DNA of 64,000 bases from Sarcina sp. DSM 11001 (GTDB taxonomy: Bacteria > Bacillota > Clostridia > Lachnospirales > Lachnospiraceae), in NCBI RefSeq assembly GCF_900101015.1, contig NZ_FNFZ01000010.1, positions 67,588 through 131,587 on the forward strand, given 5' to 3'. Below the pieces are notes generated by a model, which saw only the letters and a list, made by a program, of their open reading frames with translations, was not told the DNA's origin and ran no database searches. Positions 16,216 through 24,387 of the stretch are shown piece by piece (positions within the stretch are counted from its first letter, which is position 1; every line of letters begins with the position of its first letter). Position numbers and translations under genes: made by a program.

Positions 16216-16998
16216 ATGAAACTGAAAGATGTCATTTCGCAGCTTGAAGAGCTCTGCCCGCCCCAGTTTGCGATGTCATGGGACAATTCCGGCCTCCAGA
16301 CAGGGAGATATGAACAGGAGGTGCTTACGGTCTGTCTGGCGGTAGATGCCACGACGCCCGTGATCGAATATGCGGTGCGGGAGGGAGCTGACCTGCTGAT
16401 CACCCATCACCCTCTGCTTTTTTCCGGGATCAAGAGCATCCATGACCGCGACTTCGTGGGCAGGAGGATCATAGACCTGATCCGCAATGATATCGCATGT
16501 TATGCCATGCATACAAATTTTGATGTCATGGGCATGGCGGATGCCGCAGCGGACCTGCTCAGGCTCAAGGACCGGGAGGTCCTGGAAAAGACCTATGAAG
16601 ACGACGTTTCCCAGGAGGGTATCGGAAGGACGGGGAAGCTGACAGAGCATATGAAACTCGATGATTTCGCTGCTTTTGTGAAAAGCGCTTTTCATTTGGA
16701 GCAGGTGCGTGTCTACGGAGATCCGGACGACACGGTCGTCACGTGTGCTGTCCTGCCTGGTTCAGGCAAGGATGAGATCGATCTGGCAATAGCGGCCGGT
16801 GCCGACGTCATGGTGACCGGCGACGTCAACCATCATGCCGGTCTGGATGCAGTCGAAAAAGGGATCGATCTCATAGACGCAGGACATTACGGCGTTGAAA
16901 AATTATTTGTCCCCTACATGGAGGATTATCTTCACAGGAATCTTCCTTCATTGGAGACAATTGCGGCTCCCGAAGGCGAGCCGTGCCGTTTGATTTAA
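16216..16998 (+). CDS. Nif3-like dinuclear metal centre protein (YqfO/DUF34 family)
   Basis: 260 residues, the short form without the PII-like insert found in B. subtilis YqfO. Metal ligands typical of the family are visible: LLITHHPLLFSGIKS, AMHTNFDVM near the middle, and TGDVNHHAGLDA with DAGHYGVEK near the end. The biochemical role is not settled (a GTP cyclohydrolase type 1 annotation exists; metal trafficking or cofactor repair has been suggested). Starts 3 bases after trmK, so co-translated. Confidence 0.92.
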   Translation: MKLKDVISQLEELCPPQFAMSWDNSGLQTGRYEQEVLTVCLAVDATTPVIEYAVREGADLLITHHPLLFSGIKSIHDRDFVGRRIIDLIRNDIACYAMHTNFDVMGMADAAADLLRLKDREVLEKTYEDDVSQEGIGRTGKLTEHMKLDDFAAFVKSAFHLEQVRVYGDPDDTVVTCAVLPGSGKDEIDLAIAAGADVMVTGDVNHHAGLDAVEKGIDLIDAGHYGVEKLFVPYMEDYLHRNLPSLETIAAPEGEPCRLI

Positions 16999-17018
16999 AG
17001 ATACAGGAGGGAAAAGGC

Positions 17019-18680
17019 ATGCCTACAGTCATGATCAATGGAGCGATCCGGCAGTATGACAAAGGGACAACCTTTGAATCTATCGTAAAAGAATATCAGC
17101 CTAAGTATAACTATTCGATCGCTCTTATTTATTTCAACGGAAAGATGCGCGAGCTGTCCAGACGTCTCGAGAAGGACGGCGCCCTGTCTTTTATCACGAC
17201 TTCGGACAGCGCCGGATACAATGCCTATGTGCGCACGGCTCAGATGATGCTTGTCAAGGCCGCTTCGGAGATTTTCGGTGAAAACAGCAAAAACGTCCAT
17301 ATCAAGATAGAATTCTCTCTGGGGAATGCCTGCTACTGCAGTATCCTGGGAAGCAATATCCGCGCGAATCCCGAGTTTGCTGCCAGACTTGAGGAGAGAA
17401 TGCATCTGATTTCCGAAAAAAACATCCCGATCATCAAAAAGACCTATCCCATTGATGACGCAGTCGAGATCTTCCGCAGGCAGGGGATGAAAGACAAGGA
17501 AAAGCTCTTCCACTTCCGCAGAAGCTCCACAGTGAACGTCTACCGCATGGAAGGCTATTCGGACTATTTCTACGGTTACATGCTTCCGTCTACCGGCTAT
17601 GTCAGGCAGTTCAGGATCCAGGCCTACAAGGGCGGCCTGCTGCTGATCCTGCCCAGGATCGATCAGCCCGGGGAGATTGAGGATTTTGTCGAGCAGCCCA
17701 GTCTGTTTGAACAGCTCATGCTCTCAACCAAATGGGGAGATCTGGTCAACATCAGCACGGTAGGTGACCTCAATGAACAGATCTGCAGCGGCAGTATCAG
17801 TGATATGATCCTGGTCCAGGAGGCCCTGCAGGAAAGAAGGATCGGTGAGATCGCCCAGCAGATCTATGACAGGGAAAAGGTGCGTTTTATCCTGGTGGCG
17901 GGACCCAGTTCCTCGGGAAAGACGACCTTCTCGCACCGGCTGGCGATCCAGCTCAAGTCCTTCGGCCTGCGCCCTCATATCATTGCCATGGATGATTATT
18001 TTGTGGACAGAGACAGGACCCCGATCGATATTGACGGCAACTACAATTTCGATGTCCTCGAGGCAGTGGACCTGGAGCTCTTTAACAACGACATGATGGA
18101 CCTGCTGGGCGGGGAGACCATCGAGATGCCCCACTTTGATTTCAAGACCGGACGCCGCCAGTACAAGGGTGATTTCCTGAAATTTGATGAGAAGGATATT
18201 CTGGTGATCGAGGGCATCCATGGGCTGAACCCCAAGACAACAGAGAGCCTTCCTCCGGAGAATATCTACAAGATCTATATCAGTGCCCTGACCAGCCTGA
18301 ACATCGATGAACACAACAGGATCCCTTCCACAGACGCCAGGCTCCTGCGCAGGCTGGTACGTGATGCCCGCACCCGCGGGTACACGGCCCAGGAGACACT
18401 CCGGTCCTGGAAAAAAGTCAGGGAAGGGGAGGAAAACAACATCTATCCTTTCCAGGAGGATGCCGACGCGGTTTTCAACTCCGTTCTCATTTATGAACTG
18501 GCTGTCCTGAAGCAGTTTGCGGAACCCCTCCTTCTGGGAGTGAAGCAGAACGAGCCCGAATACTATGAGGCGAAACGACTGATCAAATTCCTGGACTATT
18601 TCGTCGGGATCGCCCCGACTCCTGTTCCGGGCAATTCTATCTGCAGAGAATTTGTCGGCGGCGGGATCTTTCCGGTCTGA
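17019..18680 (+). CDS. TGS-domain nucleoside (uridine-like) kinase
   Basis: 553 residues. An N-terminal TGS-like and threonyl-tRNA-synthetase second-domain-like region (residues 1-200, with the HFRRSSTVNVYRM segment near 165) is joined to a phosphoribulokinase/uridine kinase domain with Walker A GPSSSGKTTFSHRL (about 302), IAMDDYFVDRDRTP and VIEGIHGLNP. Such fusions are common in Clostridia and are annotated as nucleoside kinase. ATG 17019 is preferred: AGGAGGG lies 7 bases upstream. An earlier in-frame ATG at 16983 would overlap the nif3-like gene. Confidence 0.92.
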   Translation: MPTVMINGAIRQYDKGTTFESIVKEYQPKYNYSIALIYFNGKMRELSRRLEKDGALSFITTSDSAGYNAYVRTAQMMLVKAASEIFGENSKNVHIKIEFSLGNACYCSILGSNIRANPEFAARLEERMHLISEKNIPIIKKTYPIDDAVEIFRRQGMKDKEKLFHFRRSSTVNVYRMEGYSDYFYGYMLPSTGYVRQFRIQAYKGGLLLILPRIDQPGEIEDFVEQPSLFEQLMLSTKWGDLVNISTVGDLNEQICSGSISDMILVQEALQERRIGEIAQQIYDREKVRFILVAGPSSSGKTTFSHRLAIQLKSFGLRPHIIAMDDYFVDRDRTPIDIDGNYNFDVLEAVDLELFNNDMMDLLGGETIEMPHFDFKTGRRQYKGDFLKFDEKDILVIEGIHGLNPKTTESLPPENIYKIYISALTSLNIDEHNRIPSTDARLLRRLVRDARTRGYTAQETLRSWKKVREGEENNIYPFQEDADAVFNSVLIYELAVLKQFAEPLLLGVKQNEPEYYEAKRLIKFLDYFVGIAPTPVPGNSICREFVGGGIFPV

Positions 18681-18703
18681 TCAGTAAAACCCTGAAGCTG
18701 CAA

Positions 18704-18757
18704 GTTACTGCATTGCGAAGCAATGATTCCGCCCCTCGAGGGGGCGTGTATAGTAAC
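18704..18757 (+). repeat. Degenerate palindromic element next to the MITE
   Basis: 54 bases bounded by GTTACT and AGTAAC, containing two hairpins (ATTGC-GAA-GCAAT and GCCCC-TCGA-GGGGC). Its ends resemble the ends of the 153-bp element that follows, so it may be a shorter or older relative. It lies just after the kinase gene. Confidence 0.45.
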
Positions 18758-18763
18758 GGCTGC

Positions 18764-18916
18764 GTTACAGTACAGACCGGCTCGAAACTCGAGGCGTTTT
18801 TCGCGGCTTTTTCGCGAAAAACCCGAGTTTTACGGCGAAAATCCCATCGCGAAGCGATTTGGAATGGGATTTTCGCAAGCTACAGTACACGCCCTCGATA
18901 GGGCGTGTACTGTAGC
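18764..18916 (+). mobile_element. 153-bp MITE-like element, copy 1
   Basis: Exactly the same 153 bases recur in reverse complement at 28464-28616. Imperfect terminal inverted repeats are GTTACAGTACA and GCTACAGTACA (10 of 11). The element is flanked on both sides by the 8-base direct repeat ACGGCTGC (18756-18763 and 18917-18924), a target-site duplication. It has no coding capacity and folds into three hairpins: 18785-18830 (nested), 18836-18875, and a 16-bp stem 18880-18895/18900-18915 with CGAT loop. The size of the duplication fits transposases making 8-bp duplications; no transposase is in the window. Confidence 0.92.
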
Positions 18917-18956
18917 ACGGCTGCAGCCGTTGCAAGTCATATATCGGACAGGTCAA

Positions 18957-18985
18957 TTGACAAAAAAGCAAAAGATGACTATATT
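18957..18985 (+). promoter_or_regulatory. Sigma-A promoter of rnpB
   Basis: TTGACA (18957-18962), 17-base spacer, TATATT (18980-18985). The predicted start point matches the 5' end of the RNase P RNA. The MITE inserted only about 40 bases upstream of this -35 box. Confidence 0.9.
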
Positions 18986-18991
18986 CATTAG

Positions 18992-19356
18992 GATAAGCAG
19001 AGCGGATGGTCGCGGTCCGGAGAGATCCGGACTGAGGAAAGTCCGGGCTTCGCAGGGCAGGATGCCGGATAACGTCCGGTGGAGGTGACTCCCAGGCCAG
19101 TGCAACAGAAATATACCGCCTGCGGTGCAGATCAGATCCAGCTGATCTGCTTCGCCGGTAAGGGTGAAAAGGCAGTGTAAGAGACTACCGTCTTTGTGGT
19201 AACACAAAGAGCCATGTAAACCCCATCCGAAGCAAGACCGAAACGAGGACCATGGGTCGGCCCGGCCCGTTCTCAGGTGGGTCGCTTGAGGCTGTCGGTG
19301 ACGGCAGTCCCAGATAGATGATCATCCAAGACAGAACCCGGCTTACAGCTCTGCTT
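18992..19356 (+). ncRNA. rnpB: RNase P RNA component (type A)
   Basis: The catalytic RNA that trims tRNA 5' leaders. Conserved blocks are present in order: GAGGAAAGTCCGGGC, AGGGCAGGATGCC with the following helix, GCCAGTGCAACAGAAA, ACCGCC, GGTAAGGGTGAAA, AAACCCCATCCGAAGCAA, and near the 3' end AGATAGATGATCATC then ACAGAACCCGGCTTAC. The termini pair (AAGCAGAGC at 18995 with GCTCTGCTT ending 19356) as helix P1. Lack of the B-type P5.1/P15.1 arrangement makes it type A. Promoter 18957-18985, terminator 19374-19402. Confidence 0.95.
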
Positions 19357-19373
19357 ATTTTGTAAGACCGGTG

Positions 19374-19402
19374 GGGAGGCCGGATTCCGGCCTCCCTGTT
19401 CT
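19374..19402 (+). terminator. Terminator of rnpB
   Basis: GGAGGCCGG-ATT-CCGGCCTCC followed by a T-rich tail (CTGTTCTTT), 18 bases after the RNA. Confidence 0.8.
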
Positions 19403-19626
19403 TTATCTTAATGTTCATTTACCGTTATGTTCATTTTCTTTATAGAGCTTTTTAACCATATTTTGACTGTAGTTTTCTTTATCCTATTTATCGTAAAGAC
19501 CGGTCTTGTGCCGTATCATCAGCCGCAAGGGCTGTGACATGCTTTATTATCTGTCATTGCGCAGGCAGGACTCAGCCAGAATCCTGATCCGTATGTTCAG
19601 ATGGTTATTTCGGAGGTGTGAATTAA

Positions 19627-20907
19627 ATGACTAAAATTGATATTGTATCCGGATTTCTGGGTGCAGGCAAAACAACCCTGATCAAAAAACTGTTAAGTGA
19701 AGTATTTGCAGGGACGAAGGTCGTCCTTATTGAAAATGAATTTGGAGAGATCGGGATCGACGGCGGTTTTCTCAAGGAATCCGGGATCGAGATCCGTGAG
19801 ATGAACGCGGGCTGCATCTGCTGTTCCCTGGTCGGAGATTTTGGAACCTCTTTGAAAGAAGTGATGGAGACCTATGCGCCTGAAAGGATCCTGATCGAGC
19901 CCTCAGGTGTCGGCAAGCTCTCGGATGTCATGCGCGCCATCAACGATGCCTCCGAGCATACGCAGATGCATCTCAACAGCGCCGTGGCAGTGGTGGATGC
20001 CTCCAAATGCAAGGTCTATCTCAAGAATTTCGGCGAGTTTTTCGACAATCAGATCGCCTATGCCGGGACGATCATCCTTTCCAGGACGGACAAGATCAGC
20101 CAGGAAAAGATCGATGAGTGTGTCGAGCTCCTGCGGGCCCTCAACAAGGATGCGACCATCATTACGACTCCCATTTCCCAGCTCGATGGAAAGATGATCC
20201 TCGACACGATCGAGGGAACTGCCGATCTGCAGAAGCAGCTTCTCGAGGAAGTACTCGCCTCCGACGAGGAAGAGGATGAACACGAGCATCATCACGATGA
20301 GGATGAGGAGGAGCACGAGCACCACCATCATCATCACGACGAGGATGAGGAGGAGCACGAGCACCACCATCACCATCACGACGAGGATGAGGAGGAGCAC
20401 GAGCACCACCACCATCATCACGACGAGGATGAGGAGGAGCACGAGCATCACCACCATCATGATGAGGATGAGGAAGAGCACGAGCACCACCACCATCATG
20501 AGGAAGAGGAAGAAGAGTCCGGAGTCGATGAGGATGGCGACCGTATTTATCATACCCACGACTATCAGGAACAGCACGGAGGGCACCATCATCACCACCA
20601 CCATCACCATCATCACGGGCATGACGCGGATGAAGTGTTCGGCAGCTGGGGAATGGAAACTCCTTCCAGGTTTACAGCGGATGAGATCAGAAGCATCCTG
20701 AAGGAACTGGAGAATGAGGAGAAGTATGGTTATGTTCTCCGCTCCAAGGGAATGGTCCCGGCACCGGACGGCACATGGATCCATTTCGATTATGTTCCGG
20801 AGGAGTCGGAAGTCCGTACTGGTGCGCCGGATGTCACTGGCAAGATCTGTGTCATCGGAGCAAAGCTTGATGAAGCGGCTCTTGAAAAACTGTTTAAGAG
20901 AAAATAA
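19627..20907 (+). CDS. CobW/G3E-family GTPase with histidine/acidic repeat tract
   Basis: 426 residues. G3E GTPases deliver metals (Zn, Ni, Co) to client proteins. Residues 1-210 form the GTPase: Walker A GFLGAGKTTLI, the metal-binding GCICCS motif of the CxCC type, IEPSGVGK, and SRTDK in place of the usual NK/TKxD. Residues about 216-335 are a low-complexity His/Glu/Asp tract built of about 14-residue units (EHEHHHHHHDEDEE), plus a second cluster with 11 consecutive His. The C-terminal CobW_C-like domain follows (WIHFDY segment). The tract would store or sense transition metal. Standalone start with good GGAGG site; 98 bases separate it from the next G3E gene. Confidence 0.9.
   Translation: MTKIDIVSGFLGAGKTTLIKKLLSEVFAGTKVVLIENEFGEIGIDGGFLKESGIEIREMNAGCICCSLVGDFGTSLKEVMETYAPERILIEPSGVGKLSDVMRAINDASEHTQMHLNSAVAVVDASKCKVYLKNFGEFFDNQIAYAGTIILSRTDKISQEKIDECVELLRALNKDATIITTPISQLDGKMILDTIEGTADLQKQLLEEVLASDEEEDEHEHHHDEDEEEHEHHHHHHDEDEEEHEHHHHHHDEDEEEHEHHHHHHDEDEEEHEHHHHHDEDEEEHEHHHHHEEEEEESGVDEDGDRIYHTHDYQEQHGGHHHHHHHHHHHGHDADEVFGSWGMETPSRFTADEIRSILKELENEEKYGYVLRSKGMVPAPDGTWIHFDYVPEESEVRTGAPDVTGKICVIGAKLDEAALEKLFKRK
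20275..20515 (+). repeat. In-frame 42-bp tandem repeats in the G3E GTPase gene
   Basis: About five and a half units of 39-42 bases (GAGGAGCACGAGCACCACCA is the common start) encode the His/acidic units. All length changes are multiples of three, so the frame is preserved; the array is expected to vary in copy number between strains. Confidence 0.85.
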
Positions 20908-21005
20908 AGAAGTAAACAGAAAAACAGGAGAACAAAAAACAGAAGAACAGATCAAAGAAAAGCTTGATGAAAATTCATTATAGTAATGGGTAATGGTTTC
21001 AGGAT

Positions 21006-21980
21006 ATGTTTGATTTTTTAAAAGGAAATAAAGAAGTGGAAAAGAAACCTGTATATGTCATAAACGGCTTTCTGGACAGCGGAAAGAGTTCTTTTATCGC
21101 CTATACGATTGGACAGCCCTATTTTCAGATCCAGGGAACCACATTGCTGATCCTCTGCGAAGAGGGTGAGGGAGAATACCGGGAATCTCTTTTGAAAGAA
21201 TCGGGAACAGTGGTTGAGAAGATCGAAGATCTGGAGGACTTCACACCGTCCAGGCTGATGGAGTTTGAAAAAAAGTACCGCCCCGAGCGTGTCCTGATCG
21301 AATGGAATGGAATGTGGGACTTCCGTCAGTTCAAGATTCCGAACGCATGGCGTCTGGAGCAGCAGATCACGACGATCGATGCCTCCGTGTTTAACATGTA
21401 TTTCACTAATATGCGGTCTCTGGTGGCGGAGCAGCTCCGCAACTCCGAGCTCATCATGTTCAATCGCTGCGATGATGTGGATGAGAAACAGCTTGTCAGC
21501 TTCAAGAGAAATGTCAAGGCGATCAACCAGAAGGCGGACCTTGTCTTTGAGGACTCGGAGGGTGAGATCGATATGACGACAGAAGAGGATCTGCCCTTTG
21601 ATATCCATCAGGACCCTATCCCCCTGGAAGGCCTGGACTACGGCATCTGGTATATCGATGCCATGGAGCACCCCGACAGGTATGTGGGAAAAAACATCAC
21701 CTATACCGGAATGGTAATGCGGCCCGGCGATTTCCCGGCGGGATACTTTGTCCCCGGCAGAATGGCGATGACCTGCTGTGCCAATGACATGTCTTTCCTC
21801 GGATATGCCTGCAGGTACAAAGACGCGTCAAAACTGCGGGAGCGCCAGTGGGTAAAAGTCACCGCGAATATTAAAAAAGAAGAATTCGGTCCCTATGACG
21901 GTCCGGGAGTGATCCTGGATGCCGTTGAAGTAGTCCCTGCACCTCAGCCTGAAGAACCAGTCATCAACTTTGCCGGCTGA
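21006..21980 (+). CDS. CobW-like GTPase fused to a TIGR03943/DUF1980-like domain
   Basis: 324 residues. The N-terminal G3E-like GTPase has Walker A NGFLDSGKSSFI, IEWNGMWD in the switch II area and FNRCDD in the specificity position, but lacks the CxCC metal motif of the preceding protein. From about residue 210 the sequence (GLDYGIWYIDAMEHPDRYVG, then MTCCANDMSFLGYACRY) resembles the C-terminal domain of TIGR03943/DUF1980 proteins, which normally accompany a DUF318 permease; no permease is in this window. Presumably a metallochaperone; metal identity unknown. The larC gene follows after 19 bases. Confidence 0.82.
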   Translation: MFDFLKGNKEVEKKPVYVINGFLDSGKSSFIAYTIGQPYFQIQGTTLLILCEEGEGEYRESLLKESGTVVEKIEDLEDFTPSRLMEFEKKYRPERVLIEWNGMWDFRQFKIPNAWRLEQQITTIDASVFNMYFTNMRSLVAEQLRNSELIMFNRCDDVDEKQLVSFKRNVKAINQKADLVFEDSEGEIDMTTEEDLPFDIHQDPIPLEGLDYGIWYIDAMEHPDRYVGKNITYTGMVMRPGDFPAGYFVPGRMAMTCCANDMSFLGYACRYKDASKLRERQWVKVTANIKKEEFGPYDGPGVILDAVEVVPAPQPEEPVINFAG

Positions 21981-21999
21981 TCCCTCTTGGAGACAATTA

Positions 22000-23490
22000 A
22001 TGAAAACACTATATCTTGAATGTAACATGGGGGCAGCCGGAGATATGCTCTCCGCAGCCCTGTTGGAACTCTATCCCGATCCGGCCGGCATGGTTGACAG
22101 ACTGAATGCCCTGGGTATTCCCGGAGTGTCCTTTGAACAGGAAGCTGTTGAAAAATGCGGGATCCGCGGAACCCATCTGAAAGTGACAGTCTGCGGAGAG
22201 GAAGAGGAGAGTCTGGACGTACACTCCCATACGCATGAGCATCATGAGCACACTGACCACATCAGCCATGACCATGACCACAGCCACAGTCACGACCATG
22301 ATCATGTGCACAGTCATGATGATCACGACCACAGCCATGAGCATGATCATGTGCACAGCCATGATGACCACGACCACAGCCATGAGCATGATCATGTGCA
22401 CAGCCATGATGACCACGACCACAGCCATGAGCATGATCATTCTGACCATCACCATGAGCATACCCACGGTCATTCCCATTCGCATGTCCACAGAAATCTG
22501 GCGGACATCAGACAGATCGTCAATAAGCTTGATCTGCCGGAGGCTGTGCGCGGCGATGTCCTGAAGGTATACAGCCTGATCGCCGAGGCGGAGAGCCATG
22601 CCCACGGCAGACCTGTGACAGAAGTCCACTTCCACGAGGTCGGATCAATGGACGCAGTGGCGGACATCACTGCCTTTTGCCTGCTCCTGTCTCTGATCGG
22701 CCCTGAAAAGGTCGTCGTGTCCCCGATTAATCTCGGTTTTGGCGAGGTGCGCTGCGCACACGGGATCCTTCCTGTCCCTGCGCCTGCTACAGCGTGGATC
22801 CTCAGAGATGTTCCCGTCTATGCAGGAAACATCCGCGGGGAAATGTGTACACCGACAGGAGCAGCTATCCTCAAATGCTTTGCGGATGAATTTGGCAGTC
22901 TTCCGCAGATGCAGATCAGTAAAGTCGGGATCGGCTGCGGGAAAAAGGACTTCGAACAGGCAAACATAGTCCGCGCCCTGCTCGGCGAGATGGAAGATAG
23001 TTCAAAAACTACCGGAACAGAAAAACCGGAAGACAGACAGGCGGGGTCCGGTGACCGGTCCCGGGAAACTGTCCTGGAGCTGTCCTGCAATCTCGATGAT
23101 ATGACTCCGGAAGCAGTGGGATTTGCCATGGAAGAGCTCCTGAAGGCAGGAGCCCTGGATGTTTACACCATCCCGGTAACGATGAAAAAGAACCGGCCCG
23201 GTTTCATCCTGAACTGTCTCTGCAGGGAATCTATGCGCGAAAAGATCCTGTCGCTCATGTTTCTCCATACAACGACACTGGGGATCCGCGAATATCTCTG
23301 CAACAGGTACACATTACAGCGCAGGGTCCGCACCGTCACGACGGATCTTGGTGAGGTCCGCTGCAAGACAGCTGACGGCTGGGGGGTATCGAGGCGGAAA
23401 TATGAATATGAGGATCTGGCCGCGATCGCCCGTAAGCGAGGGATCAGCCTTGCCGAAGCCGTCCGCCTGACTGAGAAAAGCACACATTAA
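22000..23490 (+). CDS. larC: Nickel-pincer cofactor biosynthesis protein LarC (single-ORF form) with His-rich insert
   Basis: 496 residues. LarC inserts nickel into the pincer cofactor of lactate racemase-type enzymes. LECNMGAAGDM at the start, HFHEVGSMDAVADI and the C-terminal LSCNLDDMTPEAVGFAME block are family hallmarks. The larC1 and larC2 portions are in one continuous frame, so no frameshift is needed. Residues about 75-165 are a His/Asp-rich insert with three 15-residue repeats, not essential to the family fold. ATG 22000 has GGAGA at suitable spacing; an in-frame upstream start lacks one. It follows the two G3E GTPases, suggesting a metal-delivery operon. No larA, larB or larE is nearby. 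Confidence 0.93.
   Translation: MKTLYLECNMGAAGDMLSAALLELYPDPAGMVDRLNALGIPGVSFEQEAVEKCGIRGTHLKVTVCGEEEESLDVHSHTHEHHEHTDHISHDHDHSHSHDHDHVHSHDDHDHSHEHDHVHSHDDHDHSHEHDHVHSHDDHDHSHEHDHSDHHHEHTHGHSHSHVHRNLADIRQIVNKLDLPEAVRGDVLKVYSLIAEAESHAHGRPVTEVHFHEVGSMDAVADITAFCLLLSLIGPEKVVVSPINLGFGEVRCAHGILPVPAPATAWILRDVPVYAGNIRGEMCTPTGAAILKCFADEFGSLPQMQISKVGIGCGKKDFEQANIVRALLGEMEDSSKTTGTEKPEDRQAGSGDRSRETVLELSCNLDDMTPEAVGFAMEELLKAGALDVYTIPVTMKKNRPGFILNCLCRESMREKILSLMFLHTTTLGIREYLCNRYTLQRRVRTVTTDLGEVRCKTADGWGVSRRKYEYEDLAAIARKRGISLAEAVRLTEKSTH
22297..22431 (+). repeat. Three 45-bp tandem repeats in larC
   Basis: Units 22297-22341, 22342-22386 and 22387-22431; the last two are identical and the first differs at two positions. 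Each encodes a 15-residue His/Asp-rich unit (HDHVHSHDDHDHSHE). The repetition suggests recent slippage expansion of a metal-binding tract. Confidence 0.9.
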
Positions 23491-23643
23491 TCATTTTCAC
23501 AACCTCAGTCCATGGATTTTTGGCCAGTGACCGAAGTCAGGGGCTCTGCAGCGTTTGATGACAGCTCAGCAGGACGGAGATGAATTCAGCATTTTGAATG
23601 CTAAAAAGAACAATATCATTTATCCTGAATGAAAACCGGCCTA
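23491..23643 (+). other. Intergenic region downstream of larC
   Basis: No gene seen. A short inverted repeat AGCATTTTGAATGCT followed by A-rich sequence (about 23587-23606) is the only structure; it is a weak terminator candidate for the larC unit. Confidence 0.3.
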
Positions 23644-23672
23644 TTGACAGATTCAGGACAATTTTGTATTAT
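23644..23672 (+). promoter_or_regulatory. Sigma-A promoter of rpsT
   Basis: TTGACA (23644-23649), 17-base spacer, TATTAT (23667-23672). It implies a leader of about 140 nt before the rpsT ATG, long enough for autoregulation by S20, though no known element was recognised. Confidence 0.85.
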
Positions 23673-23821
23673 GCTTTAGTATGTTTGGACAGAAGAACCG
23701 TGTCAGCTTCTGCCCGCTCCCGGATCAGTGATTGTTTGCGCGGCTGCACAGTTGCCGAAATGGGACAGTGGTATAGGTTATTATCAGATCGAGAAGATTT
23801 TAATTCGGAGGAAAACTGAAC

Positions 23822-24085
23822 ATGGCAAACATTAAATCTGCCAAGAAGAGAATTATCACCAGCCAGAAGCGTGCAGCAGCCAACAAGGCTGTCAAATCCG
23901 GTGTTAAGACCGCTGTTAAAAAGGTCCGTGCCGCTGTTGAAGCCAAGGATACAGCAGCTGCAGCAGCAGCTTTCGAGAATGCAAAGTCCGTGATCGACAG
24001 AGCAGCTTCCAAGGGCGTACTTCACAAGAATACGGCTGCCCGTAAGGTTTCCAGACTTGCTGCAGCAGTCAAGAAGGCTCAGTAA
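23822..24085 (+). CDS. rpsT: 30S ribosomal protein S20
   Basis: 87 residues, normal length. MANIKSAKKRI at the N-terminus, the Lys/Ala-rich helical body and the C-terminal HKNTAARKVSRLA segment identify bS20, which binds 16S rRNA early in 30S assembly. A GGAGGAAA site precedes the ATG. Monocistronic, with promoter 23644-23672 and terminator 24151-24187. Confidence 0.97.
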   Translation: MANIKSAKKRIITSQKRAAANKAVKSGVKTAVKKVRAAVEAKDTAAAAAAFENAKSVIDRAASKGVLHKNTAARKVSRLAAAVKKAQ

Positions 24086-24150
24086 TCTGGGCCGGCAGTG
24101 ACTGTTGTCATAGAAGAAGTCATAGAAGAATAAACAGACTAAGCGACAAG

Positions 24151-24187
24151 GCCGCCGTTCCAATTTGTGGTACGGCGGCTGTTTTCA
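24151..24187 (+). terminator. Terminator of rpsT
   Basis: GCCGCCGT (24151) pairs with ACGGCGGC (24172-24179) around a 13-base loop, followed by TGTTTT. Confidence 0.8.
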
Positions 24188-24255
24188 TTTCATTTAAACT
24201 ATATAACTGAATCCCGCCCTGTGAGATTGGAGAAAATATTACCCCTTATTTCGGA

Positions 24256-24345
24256 GCATCCTTGTAAAAAAAACATCCTTGTAAAAAAGCATCCTTGTAA
24301 AAAAACATCCTTTCAAAAAAGCATCCTTGTAATAAAAAGCATCCC
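24256..24345 (+). repeat. Short tandem repeats upstream of the racemase gene
   Basis: Six degenerate copies of about 15-18 bases with consensus (G)CATCCTTGTAAAAAA. They sit between the rpsT terminator and the ribosome binding site of the racemase gene, where a promoter or 5' leader would be expected. Confidence 0.75.
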
Positions 24346-24387
24346 TGAAAGCATAATCATCTGTGAAAGCAAAGGAGGCCAGAACTG

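Noticed and set aside
18713-19088. Small open frames across the MITE and rnpB
   Set aside because: They run through an inverted-repeat element and a structured RNA gene, so coding is not credible.
20275-20515. Antisense Val/Met/Leu-rich frame over the His tract as a membrane protein
   Set aside because: It arises from reading CAC/CAT and GAG/GAC repeats on the other strand.
22000-23490. Expected programmed frameshift in larC
   Set aside because: A single uninterrupted frame covers both larC1 and larC2 portions.
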